Source: Parafannyhessea sp902761955 (GTDB taxonomy: Bacteria > Actinomycetota > Coriobacteriia > Coriobacteriales > Atopobiaceae). From it: DNA of 64,000 nt. The notes beneath the pieces are model-generated. The model was not told the DNA's origin. It was given only the letters and a program-made list of their open reading frames with translations, and made no database searches. The position numbers and the translations under genes were made by a program. How positions within the stretch are numbered: position 1 is the stretch's first letter; the number at the start of each line of letters is the position of its first letter. The DNA lies in NCBI GenBank assembly GCA_902761955.1, contig CACWMM010000004.1, positions 1 through 64,000 of the forward strand, read 5' to 3'. Below, piece by piece: positions 50,309 to 58,804 of this stretch.

Positions 50309-51217
50309 CTAGCGTCCCCGCTGGCTCCCGCGGCGCCCCAGCTCGCACAGCTCCGCACATGTGCGCGCCACATCGTCCGCGAAGACGCTGCCGGCGTTCC
50401 AGACAAACGCGAAGTCGTGCCGCAGCGGAAACCCCTCCAGGTCTATCAGGCGCAGCGAGCCGCGTCGCACGTCCTTCTCGACCGCCGTTCTGTACAGGAA
50501 CGACACGCCGCAGTCGCAGCGCAGCAGCTGGATGATGCCGTGCATGCTGCCCACCTGCACGCGGCGCGCAAAGTCCTCCACGCGAAGGTTGCGCAGGGCA
50601 AGGCTTTGCTCCAGTATCGCGCGCGTGCCAGACCCGCGCTCGCGCACCACAAGGCGCTCCGTCAGCAGGTCTGACAGGGTGCGCGGCTCGCGCGCAAACT
50701 CATGGCCCTCTGCGCACGCCGCCACGAAGTCCTCCGTGGAGTACGGCAGCGTGCCGCGCCCGCTCCGGTCGAAGTTTCCCTCCACCAGCGCGAAGTCTAT
50801 GTCGCCCGCGTCGAGGCGCTCGAGCAGCGCCTGGGTGTTCCCCAGCGTCACGCTCACGTTTCTTTGGGGATGGCGGTGCAGGTACGCGGCCAGGGGAGTC
50901 GCGACTGCGTACTCGCCCACGGTCATGGTCACGCCAAACGACACGCGTCTGGGCGCACCCGTTCTGCGCGCGAGCCGATCGCGCAGGCGGGCCTCGTCCG
51001 TCGCCATCTGCCGCATGGCGTCGCGCAGCTGGGCCCCGGCATCGGTCAGGCGTGTCGCCTTCCCCTCGTGCACAAAGAGCGGTGCCCCGTACTCCTGCTC
51101 CAGGTAGCGGATGTGCTGCGACACGGCCGGCTGGGTTATGCAGAGCTCCTTTGCGGCCTTCGTGAAGTTAAGGGTGTCGCATGCGGTCAGGAAGGTCCTC
51201 ACCCTAAAGTCAAGCAC
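50309..51217 (-). CDS. LysR-family regulator (divergent to yeiH)
   Basis: A 302-residue protein with an N-terminal winged helix: FLTACDTLNFTKAAKELCITQPAVSQHIRYLE. A periplasmic-binding-like effector domain follows (GVTMTVGEYAVATPLAAYL). GTG 51217 is the only fitting start (GGAGAAGGAC upstream). LysR genes divergent from yeiH-type transporters are common (YeiE/CysB-like), so it probably controls the neighbour in response to a sulfur compound; that ligand is inferred from context. Confidence 0.85.
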   Translation of the reverse strand: MLDFRVRTFLTACDTLNFTKAAKELCITQPAVSQHIRYLEQEYGAPLFVHEGKATRLTDAGAQLRDAMRQMATDEARLRDRLARRTGAPRRVSFGVTMTVGEYAVATPLAAYLHRHPQRNVSVTLGNTQALLERLDAGDIDFALVEGNFDRSGRGTLPYSTEDFVAACAEGHEFAREPRTLSDLLTERLVVRERGSGTRAILEQSLALRNLRVEDFARRVQVGSMHGIIQLLRCDCGVSFLYRTAVEKDVRRGSLRLIDLEGFPLRHDFAFVWNAGSVFADDVARTCAELCELGRRGSQRGR

Positions 51218-51241
51218 GTCCTTCTCCTATCCGCCATGACC

Positions 51242-51256
51242 ATAACGCAACGTTAT
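51242..51256. promoter_or_regulatory. LysR operator candidate
   Basis: ATAACGCAACGTTAT is a perfect 6-bp inverted repeat with spacer CAA, 24 bp from the lysR start and about 100 bp from yeiH. The length and A-N-T ends suit a LysR recognition site. The A+T-rich TATATAAG at 51270 just beyond it may be the yeiH -10 region. Confidence 0.5.
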
Positions 51257-51356
51257 CGATACATCATCATATATAAGTTTACGTTCAGTCATGCCTCGCG
51301 TAGAATCCTCGCGTCCGGTCGCCCCGCGGCGACACGCAATCTACGCAAGGAGTCAC

Positions 51357-52439
51357 ATGCACAAGAACCTGCAGAGCGTCCGGGGCATCCTGCCCGGCAT
51401 ACTGGCCTGCCTGGCCATCGCCATACCCTCGTGGCTGGCGGGCCGCGCGGTCCCCGTCGTGGGCGGCGCCGTCTTCGCGATACTCGCCGGCATGGTCGTC
51501 GCGCTCGTCTGGACCCGCAAGGGTGCGGCGGACCGGGGCATCAGGTGGACGTCCAAGTACGTGCTCCAGGCAGCCGTGGTGCTGCTGGGCTTTGGCATGG
51601 ACCTGGCGGTCGTCGTGAGGACGGGCGCGCAGTCGCTGCCGATCATCGTGTGCACCATCACGACGGCCCTCGCCATAGCGTGGGGCCTCCACCGCGCGCT
51701 GCACATCCCGTCCAACATCTCCACGCTCGTGGGCGTAGGCTCGTCCATCTGCGGCGGGTCGGCCATCGCGGCCACGGCGCCCGTGATCGGCGCGGACGAC
51801 GACGAGGTTGCACAGGCCATATCGGTCATCTTCTTCTTCAACGTGCTGGCCGCGGTCCTCTTTCCGCTGCTGGGCAAGGCCATTGGCTTCAGCACCACCA
51901 GCGGAGGACCCTTTGGCATCTTCGCGGGCACCGCTGTAAACGACACGTCTTCGGTCACCGCGGCCGCGGCGACGTGGGACAGCATGTGGCACCTGGGCTC
52001 CCAGACGCTCGACAAGGCCGTGACCGTCAAGCTCACGCGCACCCTCGCCATCATACCCATCACGCTGGCCCTCGCCCTGCGCCGCGCCAAGGCTCCCGCT
52101 TCCGCCGCTGCCGCGGAAGGCGCCGCGGGCGAGAAGAATGCGCCCCGCGCGCAGAGCTTCAGCCTCAGACGCGCGTTTCCCCTGTTCATACTCTTCTTCG
52201 TTATCGCGTCCGTCGTCACCACGGTCGCCCTTGCAGCCGGCGTCCCCTCGGGCCTGTTCCAGCCGGTGAAGGAGCTCAGCAAGTTCCTCATCGTGATGGC
52301 CATGGCCGCCATCGGCCTCAACAGCAACGTCGTCAAGCTCGTGCGCTCCGGCGGCAAGCCGATCCTGCTGGGTGCGGTGTGCTGGGCAGGCATCACCGGC
52401 GCGAGCCTGCTCATGCAGCACGTCATGGGCATCTGGTAG
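51357..52439 (+). CDS. yeiH: YeiH-family putative sulfate/sulfonate exporter
   Basis: A 360-residue membrane protein (Cons_hypoth698 family) with about ten helices. Typical segments are YVLQAAVVLLGFGMDLAVV, VGVGSSICGGSAIAATAPVIGA and FAGTAVNDTSSVTAAAA, all highly conserved in YeiH. A hydrophilic loop at about residues 240-268 is rich in Ala. ATG 51357 has AAGGAGTC upstream. Transport of sulfonates or sulfite has been proposed for the family; direct proof is not in the sequence. Confidence 0.85.
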   Translation: MHKNLQSVRGILPGILACLAIAIPSWLAGRAVPVVGGAVFAILAGMVVALVWTRKGAADRGIRWTSKYVLQAAVVLLGFGMDLAVVVRTGAQSLPIIVCTITTALAIAWGLHRALHIPSNISTLVGVGSSICGGSAIAATAPVIGADDDEVAQAISVIFFFNVLAAVLFPLLGKAIGFSTTSGGPFGIFAGTAVNDTSSVTAAAATWDSMWHLGSQTLDKAVTVKLTRTLAIIPITLALALRRAKAPASAAAAEGAAGEKNAPRAQSFSLRRAFPLFILFFVIASVVTTVALAAGVPSGLFQPVKELSKFLIVMAMAAIGLNSNVVKLVRSGGKPILLGAVCWAGITGASLLMQHVMGIW

Positions 52440-52440
52440 C

Positions 52441-52800
52441 TCGCCTTCACAAACACGCAGAGCACGCCCATGTTCGTGCGGGCGCAGCCTATGGCCACGG
52501 TCGCCATGTTCGTGCGGGCGCGGCGCCCCTCGCTCCCGCCGCGGATCAGCTTCTCGGCAAGCTTGCCGTTGCCTGCACCTCCGTGCGCGCCCCGAGCGTC
52601 CTGAGCTCCGTTCGTCTTGATCCTCTCGTCCATCCTGCCATCTCCTTCCCTTCCGAGGATGAGCCTGTCGAGGGATCCGTCGAACGTGGTGGCGATGCGG
52701 ATGAGCGTCTCGATGTCCGGCAGGTTGCTGCCGCGCTCCCAGTTCGAGACCGCCTGCCGCGTCCCCATGCGCGCAAGCGCGCGTTGCATAAGGCGTCTGC
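52441..52800 (-). pseudogene. Remnant of an XRE-family regulator with a C-terminal membrane region
   Basis: One frame retains GTRQAVSNWERGSNLPDIETLIRI and FDGSLDRLILG, which is the second half of an HTH_3 domain, then EKLIRGGSEGRRARTNMATV and GVLCVFVKAS, the linker and start of the membrane helix in this regulator type. The first half of the HTH is unrecognisable, no start codon fits, and the membrane part stops after a few residues. An 18-bp stretch CATGTTCGTGCGGGCGC is duplicated 40 bp apart inside it. The gene is decayed. Confidence 0.6.
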
Positions 52801-52906
52801 CTGGTAAAACGTCGGAGTCACGCAACGCCTCGCACGTCGGTGCATTGGCGGCGGCACTCGCCTCCAGACAGTCCACATCCCCTCCGCACGTTTGCGCGAT
52901 ATGCGA

Positions 52907-52937
52907 AAGGCCCCGCCGGAACGTCCGACGGGGCCTT
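52907..52937. terminator. Hairpin downstream of the DUF4179 gene
   Basis: A 9-bp stem, AAGGCCCCG (52907-52915) with CGGGGCCTT (52929-52937), has further pairing in the loop. It lies 84 bp beyond the stop of the leftward DUF4179 gene. Confidence 0.6.
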
Positions 52938-53020
52938 GGCTGCGCTTTGTCTTGCATTCTCATGCCCTTTGGGCGAGAAGTGCGACGCCTCCTGGGCGAG
53001 AAGTGCCGCCGCCTTGCTCG

Positions 53021-54130
53021 CTACGCCGTCGCGGCGACGCCCGCAAAGCTGACGGACGCGACGTCGCCCGGGTCGATCACGCTGTCGAAGAAGGAACCCA
53101 TGCTGACCACGGTCTTCCCGTCCTTCTCGCTCGAGCTCGCCGCACCGGAGGGCACGGTCATGGTGGTGCCGTCCCTCATCGTGACGGTGATGTCGCCCAG
53201 GTCGAGGTACTTCGGCGACCACCTGCCGCTTGCGGGTGCCTTCTCGGTGCCGTTCACGGTGTAGTCGATCGTGACGCCGATGGGCGACACGCTCACACCC
53301 TGCACGCTGCCGGCGGTGCCGGCGACCGTGAGCGTGCCCGCGGGCTTGAGGCCCACGGAGTCGCTCTGGTAGTTGAGCTTGAACTTGAGGTCCCAGCTGC
53401 CCGTGGCGATGGCGCCAGCTTTGTGGTAGCTCTCGTCCTGCAGGGTGATGCCCCTGAAGCTCGTCCTCATGGTGGCGCCGATCACGTTTGTGTCCGTCGT
53501 CATCTTCGTGACCATCTGGATGGCGTTGTCGCTGGGGTCCGCGTCGTAGAAGTAGCTCTCTCCGCCCGCGCCGGACGTGCCGTCCACGCTCTGGCCAAAG
53601 TCCGCCTGCAGGGTCTTGCCGTCAATCGTGAGCTCGCCGTTCGCGCCCGTGCCCACCTTGCCCAGGGGCTTGCCGTCCGCGCGGCGGATGCTGTAGACCA
53701 CCGCGTAGTTGTGCTCGTCCCCCATGATGGCGTCCGCGCTGATGGTCACGCCGTCGCTCGTGGCGACCGCGTCCACCGGGCGCCCGACCTTGTTCCTCAC
53801 CCTCGTGGGGGCCGTCGATCCCAGGAACACGTCGTCGAAGGCGCTTGCCACGCTCACCAGCTGGCCGCTTGCGTAGGCGTAGCCGCCCATGCCCACGGCA
53901 AGCGCGAGCCCGGCCGCGACGGCCGCAACGGCAAACCTCGGGCGCCTGCGCGCACCCGCCGCCTTGCCGCGGATGCCCGGGCGGCGTGCGCCGTCCTTCT
54001 CGTCCTGCGTGGCGAGGTCAGTCGCAGACAGCGCGGCCGAGGCCACGGCCTGTGCCATCTGGATCTTCCGCGCGGAAGAAAGAGAGACCCGATCCATCTC
54101 GTCCCGATACGCCCTCATCGTGGTTTCCAT
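53021..54130 (-). CDS. DUF4179 membrane-anchored protein, probable anti-sigma factor
   Basis: A 369-residue protein. A cytoplasmic N-terminus of about 65 residues with a basic stretch is followed by one membrane helix (FAVAAVAAGLALAVGMGGYAYA) near 66-88, then a large extracellular domain with the DUF4179-type FDDVFLG and repeated beta segments. DUF4179 proteins sit next to ECF sigma factors and probably hold them at the membrane. ATG 54130 follows a strong GGAGGAGAAG. It overlaps the sigma gene by 113 bp in another frame. Confidence 0.75.
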   Translation of the reverse strand: METTMRAYRDEMDRVSLSSARKIQMAQAVASAALSATDLATQDEKDGARRPGIRGKAAGARRRPRFAVAAVAAGLALAVGMGGYAYASGQLVSVASAFDDVFLGSTAPTRVRNKVGRPVDAVATSDGVTISADAIMGDEHNYAVVYSIRRADGKPLGKVGTGANGELTIDGKTLQADFGQSVDGTSGAGGESYFYDADPSDNAIQMVTKMTTDTNVIGATMRTSFRGITLQDESYHKAGAIATGSWDLKFKLNYQSDSVGLKPAGTLTVAGTAGSVQGVSVSPIGVTIDYTVNGTEKAPASGRWSPKYLDLGDITVTMRDGTTMTVPSGAASSSEKDGKTVVSMGSFFDSVIDPGDVASVSFAGVAATA

Positions 54131-54656
54131 CGCTCTTCTCCTCCAAGCTCTTGCGCAGCTCCGCGCGGGCGCGGCTCAGCCTCTTTGTGACGGCGGCCTC
54201 CGTCGCCCCCGTGGCCCGCGCTATCTGCCTGATGCTCATCCCCTCGTAGTAGTACAGGTACACCGCCTCGCGGTACGGGGGAGAAAGGCGCATCACCGCG
54301 GCGGTCACCCGCCCGGGAAGCTCGCTCTTCTCTACCAGCTCCTCCACCTGAGGGGACTCGTCCGCGACCTCTCCCGCCGCCGTCAGGGCGACGTTGCGGC
54401 TCCTCGCGGCGCTGCGGAGCTCGTCCTTGCAGGCGTTCGCGGTGCAGCGTATGACCCACGCCTTCTCGTGCTCCGGGCTCTCGAACGGCCTCTGCCTGCA
54501 GATGAGCTTGCAGAGCACGTCCTGGCTCACGTCCTCCGCGTCCTGCCGCGAGCCCAGGTAGGTGAAGGCGAGCCGCATGGTGAGGTTGCCGTACGTGTCC
54601 ACGAGGCGCCGGGCCTCCCGCCGCACCTCCTCCTCACGGCCTCTTGCTATTGGCAT
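54018..54656 (-). CDS. ECF-type RNA polymerase sigma factor
   Basis: A 212-residue sigma-70 family protein. Region 2 is LVDTYGNLTMRLAFTYLGSRQDAEDVSQDVLCKL. Region 4 is LSPPYREAVYLYYYEGMSIRQIARATGATEAAVTKRLSRARAEL. ATG 54656 starts MPIARGREEE. After region 4 it carries about 40 extra residues without a domain, encoded across the start of the downstream anti-sigma gene. Normal ECF factors end near the KSLEEK point, so a lost stop or a frameshift in this overlap is possible. Confidence 0.8.
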   Translation of the reverse strand: MPIARGREEEVRREARRLVDTYGNLTMRLAFTYLGSRQDAEDVSQDVLCKLICRQRPFESPEHEKAWVIRCTANACKDELRSAARSRNVALTAAGEVADESPQVEELVEKSELPGRVTAAVMRLSPPYREAVYLYYYEGMSIRQIARATGATEAAVTKRLSRARAELRKSLEEKSDGNHDEGVSGRDGSGLSFFRAEDPDGTGRGLGRAVCD

Positions 54657-54792
54657 GCTGTCCTCTTTTCTGTCTGCGAGCGCTCGCCTACAACACGAGC
54701 GTGGGCCAAAAACCTGACGCCGTGCCTTGGGGACGATGCGGACATGGGCTATAGTTTCCATCGTTTGCAGGAATCTGGCAGCCAGGGGTCGC

Positions 54793-55415
54793 ATGAGGGA
54801 AAAGGTCGTGAGCGAGGGGCGCTTCCAGGGCGTCGAGCTCGTGGGGCAGATCGTGGCGCACGAGCGCTTTCTGCGCTGCGAGTTTGTGGGCTGCGTCGCG
54901 GACGGGTGCTCGTTTGGGGGATGCACGTTCGAGGAGTGCAGCTTCGTGGGATGCCGCGTGACGGACCCGCGCGCCCAGAACAGCTTCCTGCGCGCGTGCG
55001 ACTTCGAGGACTGCGAGCTCGTGGGCGTGGACTGGTCGCTCTGGTGGCCGGGGGACAGGGGCGGCTCCGCGCTTGCCGGCGTGCGCTCGTGCCGGCTGGA
55101 GCAAAACGCGTTCGACGGCCTGAACCTGCGCGGAAGCACCTTCGCGGAAAGCAGCGTGCGCAAGAGCCGCTTTGATGCGTGCGACCTGCGCGATTGCGAC
55201 CTGCGCGGCTGCGACCTTTATGGCACGGGCTTTGCGGACTGCCGCATGCAGCGGGCGGACCTCACGGGCGCCCGCGGCTACCGCCTGAGCCTGAGGGCAC
55301 GGGCGCCATCGTGGTGCCGGGCGAGGGCGACGCCGCGCCTGCGGACGGCGTGCCTGCGGCCGGCGTGCCCTCGGGCGAGAAGGACGGCCGTCCCGGGGCG
55401 CCGGCGGCCTCGTAG
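54793..55415 (+). pseudogene. Pentapeptide-repeat protein with a C-terminal frameshift
   Basis: The product begins MREKVVSEGRFQGVEL and shows pentapeptide repeats with the A(D/N)LxG-like pattern: CEFVGC, CSFGGCTFEECSFVGC, LNLRGSTFAESSVRKSRFDACDLRDC, and CDLRGCDLYGTGFADC. The fold is a right-handed beta-helix as in Qnr and MfpA, which mimic DNA and protect gyrase. The frame is good to about 55290 (ARGYRLS). The expected end (PEGTGAIVVPGEGD, then a stop at 55415) lies in another frame. Without correction the reading frame would run for over 2 kb antisense to glgA. It could be a real frameshift or a sequence error. Confidence 0.65.
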
Positions 55416-55551
55416 GCCACGCGCTTCTCGCCCCGCGCAAAGCGAGGCCCGGCCCCTGCGACGACCTCTGCGTCGGGGAGCCGGGCCATGTGATGCCGTC
55501 AGCCTTGGTTGGGCCTGGGCTGTTTGTGGGCGTGCCCGCCGTGCGGACGCG

Positions 55552-57777
55552 CTACTGCGTCAGCTCGAGGTAGAGGTCGCGGTACTGCTTCGCGGACTTC
55601 TCCCAGCTCACGTCCTTCGCCATGTCGCGCTGGACCATCTCGTCCCAGCAGAAGCGGTTCGTGAAGAACAGCGTCTTCGCGCGGTTGACGGCGTCGTTGA
55701 ACTTGTTGTACGGCTCGACCGTGTCCTTCAGGCCGCCGGTCTCGCGCACGATGGGGATGGTGCCGTAGCGCATGGCGATGAGCTGCGTAAGGCCGCAGGG
55801 CTCAAAGCGCGACGGTACCATGAGCGCGTCCACGCCGGCGTAGATCTGGTGCGAGCGCGCCTCGTCGTACATGATGTTGGAGCAGACGGTGCCCTTGTAC
55901 GCGTTCTCGTAGTAGCGGAACGAGTCCTCGTACTGCGCGTCGCCCGTGCCCAGAAGCACGATCTGCGTGTTGCCGTCAACAAGGCCGGGGATGACGGCGT
56001 TCACCAGGTCCAGTCCCTTCTGGTCGGTCAGGCGCGAGATGAGGCCAAGGATCATCTTGCCGTCGTCCACCTCCAGGCCAAGCTCCTCCTGCAGGGCGCG
56101 CTTGTCCTCGCGCTTGCGCTCGATCACGTTCCCGCCGTCGTACGGCGCCGCGATGAACTTGTCGCGCGCCGGGTCCCAGATGTCCACGTCGATGCCGTTC
56201 ACGATGCCGCGCAGCTTCCAGGAGTGGTAGCGAAGGTGCGCGTCCAGCCCCTCGCCGTACTCCGGGCTCTGGATCTCCTGCGCGTAGGTGCCGCTTACGG
56301 TCGATATCATGTCCGCGTACGCAAGGCCGCCCTTCAGGATGTTCGCCTCGGTCCAGTCCTGCTGAAGCGCGCCCTCGTTAAAGACGTAGTCGGGCAGGTT
56401 CGTCCAGTACTTGATGGTGGGGATGTTGTACTTGCCCTGGAAGCGCAGGTTGTGGATGGTGAGGACCACCTTGGAGCGGCCGAGCTCCGTGTTCTGGAAC
56501 ATGGTCTTCAAGAACAGCGGCACGAGCCCCGCCTGCCAGTCGTGGCAGTGGATCACGTCGGGCGTCCAGTCCAGGAAGTTGAGCGCGGCGAGCGCGGCCT
56601 TGCTGAAGTAGCAGAAGCGTGGGATGTCGTCCACCAGGTTGGTGTACGGGTTGCCATAGCTGAAGAAGTCCTGGTTGTCGATGAAGTCGTACACCACGCC
56701 GGACTCGTCCACGTACTCCATGATGCCCACGTAGAAGCTGCGGCCGTCGGAGCACAGGTCCATGTCGAACGCCCCGCGGTACACCATCTTCTCCTGCCAC
56801 TCCTGCTTGATGCAGGCGTAGCGCGGCAGGATGACCTTCACGTCGCAGTTCTGCTTCACGAGGGCCTTCGGCAGCGCGTACATGACGTCGCCCAGGCCAC
56901 CCGTCTTCACGAACGGGTAGCACTCGGAGCCGATGAAGGCGATGGAGCGGCGCGGCTGGGGGAGAGGAGCGGGCTCCGGCTTTGGTGCCGGCGCGGCCTT
57001 CGGCTCTGGTTTGGCCGCGGCCTTGGGCTCTGCCTTGGGCGCCGGCTTTGCCGCGGGCTTGGGCTCTGCCTTGGGCGCGGGCTTTGCCTCGGGTTTGGAC
57101 TCAGCCTTGGGCGCCGGGGCCGCCTTGGGCGCGGGCGCCGCCTTGGGCTCTGCCTTCGCGGGCGCCTTTTCGACCGGCTTTGCCTCGGCCTTGGGCTCGG
57201 CCTTCTTGGCGGCAGGCTTTGCGGCCGGCTTCGCCGCAGGCCTGGACTCGGTCTTCGCGGGTGCCTTTGCCGCCGGCTTCACCGCAGGAGCGGGCTTCTC
57301 GGCCGCCTTCGGCGCAGGCTTCGCGGCCGGCTTCGGTGCCGGCTTGGCCTTCGGAGCACTCTTTGCCTCGGGCTTGACGGCGGCCTTCGCGGCCGGTTTC
57401 GCCTCGCTCTTCTCGTCCGCGGGCTTTGCGGCGGCAGCAGGCTTCGCAGCTGGCTTGGGCTCCGCCTTGGGCGCCGGCTTCGCAGCTGGCTTGGGCTCCG
57501 CCTTTGCGGTGGCCTTTGCAGCAGGCTTTGCAGCCGGGGCTGCCTTTGCCGCGGGCTTCGCAGCCGGCTTTGCTGCCGGCTTGGGGGATGCGGGCTTCGG
57601 GGTCGCGGTGGCCTTTGCGGCGGGCTTTGCCGCCGGCTGCGCGGCGGCCTTGGGCTCCTCGGTCTCCTTCGGTGCCGAGGCGGGTGCCGATGCCTTGGGC
57701 GCCGGCTTCGCGGCGGTCTTGGGCGACGCCTTTGCGGCTGACTTTGCGGTGGAGGAGGTCCTCTTCTTGGTAGCCAT
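55552..57777 (-). CDS. glgA: Glycogen synthase GlgA with a long Ala/Lys/Pro-rich N-terminal extension
   Basis: A 741-residue protein. The C-terminal 470 or so residues are a bacterial GT5 glycogen synthase that adds glucose from ADP-glucose to glycogen: RRSIAFIGSECYPFVKTGG, KTGGLGDVMYALP, DVIHCHDWQAGLVPLFL, ISRLTDQKGLDLV and RFEPCGLTQLIAMRYG with the catalytic Glu. The first 265-275 residues are repetitive (AAKPAAKAEPKPA-type), highly basic and low in complexity, like histone-H1-type tails. ATG 57777 is favoured over ATG 57783 by spacing from AAGGGGA. The role of the tail is unknown. Confidence 0.85.
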   Translation of the reverse strand: MATKKRTSSTAKSAAKASPKTAAKPAPKASAPASAPKETEEPKAAAQPAAKPAAKATATPKPASPKPAAKPAAKPAAKAAPAAKPAAKATAKAEPKPAAKPAPKAEPKPAAKPAAAAKPADEKSEAKPAAKAAVKPEAKSAPKAKPAPKPAAKPAPKAAEKPAPAVKPAAKAPAKTESRPAAKPAAKPAAKKAEPKAEAKPVEKAPAKAEPKAAPAPKAAPAPKAESKPEAKPAPKAEPKPAAKPAPKAEPKAAAKPEPKAAPAPKPEPAPLPQPRRSIAFIGSECYPFVKTGGLGDVMYALPKALVKQNCDVKVILPRYACIKQEWQEKMVYRGAFDMDLCSDGRSFYVGIMEYVDESGVVYDFIDNQDFFSYGNPYTNLVDDIPRFCYFSKAALAALNFLDWTPDVIHCHDWQAGLVPLFLKTMFQNTELGRSKVVLTIHNLRFQGKYNIPTIKYWTNLPDYVFNEGALQQDWTEANILKGGLAYADMISTVSGTYAQEIQSPEYGEGLDAHLRYHSWKLRGIVNGIDVDIWDPARDKFIAAPYDGGNVIERKREDKRALQEELGLEVDDGKMILGLISRLTDQKGLDLVNAVIPGLVDGNTQIVLLGTGDAQYEDSFRYYENAYKGTVCSNIMYDEARSHQIYAGVDALMVPSRFEPCGLTQLIAMRYGTIPIVRETGGLKDTVEPYNKFNDAVNRAKTLFFTNRFCWDEMVQRDMAKDVSWEKSAKQYRDLYLELTQ

Positions 57778-58048
57778 GTGCATTCCCCTTATCGGATCTA
57801 TGGTTCTGACGGCCCAACGCGCCCGGCACCTGCCGTGGGACGGCCGCCCGCATCCCCTCCATTGTACTTAATGGCGCCGCGCCGGACGCGTCTTGGAGTT
57901 GTCTGGTGGCTGTTTGCCCCTGTGCGTAGCGTGCGGCGCCGCCCGCGGAGGGCGTGCGCCACCGCGCTGACACCCGGGCCTTTTCGGCGGCGTTTCGGAC
58001 CGCGTGAGGCGCTTGCGCGGACGCTTTGCCGCGCGCTACAGTGGGCGC

Positions 58049-58759
58049 ATGGACGCGATTCTGTTTGACATGGACGACACCCTGTACGACCAGGCGCTGC
58101 CCTTCGCACGTGCCGTGCGCAAGGTGCTGGGAGAAGTGCCGGGCGCCACGGCCGAGGGCCTGTACCTTGCGAGCCGCCGCCACTCCGGCGAGGTGTTTGC
58201 GGCGTACGCGGCCGGCGAGCGCCCGACGGACGCCATGTACGTGCGGCGCATGCAGCGCACCATGGCGGAGTTTGGCGTGCGCGTGGATGAGGCGTGCGCC
58301 CTTAGGCTCCAGCGCGCCTACGCCGCGCGCGACGACGCGGGCATGATGCTTGCCCCCGCGATGGCGTCCGCGCTGGACTTGTGCCTGGCGCATGCGCGCC
58401 GCGGCGTGGGCATCGTCACGAACGGCACGCCGGAAAGGCAGATGGACAAGTGGCGCGCGCTTGGCCTGGGCAGGTGGATACGGCCGGAGCACGTGTTCGT
58501 TTCGGACGCGCTTGGCGTGGCAAAGCCGGACTCCGCGATATTCCGCGCAGCGCTCTCTGCCATGGGCGCCCGCGCGGCGGATTCGCTTTACGTGGGCGAC
58601 GCGTTCCAGACGGACGTGGTGGGCGCCCGCGCGGCCGGCATGCGCGTGGTGTGGCTCAACCGCAGGCGCCGCAACGTGCCGGAAGGCGCTCGCGTGCGTC
58701 CGGACGCGGAGGTGCGCTCCGACGAGGAGCTTCTCGACCTCTTGCGCACGTCCCTCTAG
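58049..58759 (+). CDS. HAD-superfamily hydrolase (YjjG-like nucleotidase/phosphatase)
   Basis: A 236-residue HAD phosphatase. Motif I is LFDMDDTLYD with the nucleophile Asp, motif II is GIVTNGTPERQ, and motifs III/IV are in GVAKPDSAIF and LYVGDAFQTDVVGARAAG. The helical cap between motif I and II is the C1 type, as in house-cleaning nucleotidases. The start at ATG 58049 has only a weak ribosome binding site. It is monocistronic and divergent from glgA. Confidence 0.8.
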   Translation: MDAILFDMDDTLYDQALPFARAVRKVLGEVPGATAEGLYLASRRHSGEVFAAYAAGERPTDAMYVRRMQRTMAEFGVRVDEACALRLQRAYAARDDAGMMLAPAMASALDLCLAHARRGVGIVTNGTPERQMDKWRALGLGRWIRPEHVFVSDALGVAKPDSAIFRAALSAMGARAADSLYVGDAFQTDVVGARAAGMRVVWLNRRRRNVPEGARVRPDAEVRSDEELLDLLRTSL

Positions 58760-58804
58760 CAGGCACCGCGGTCTGGCATCGCGGCCGCGCTCTGCCCAGT
58801 GCCT

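Noticed and set aside
54727..57741. Plus-strand open frame of about 1000 codons spanning the pentapeptide gene and glgA
   Set aside because: Only the first 170 codons after 54793 are real. The rest is the complement of the Ala/Lys/Pro-rich glgA repeats and shows only Leu/Gly/Arg low complexity.
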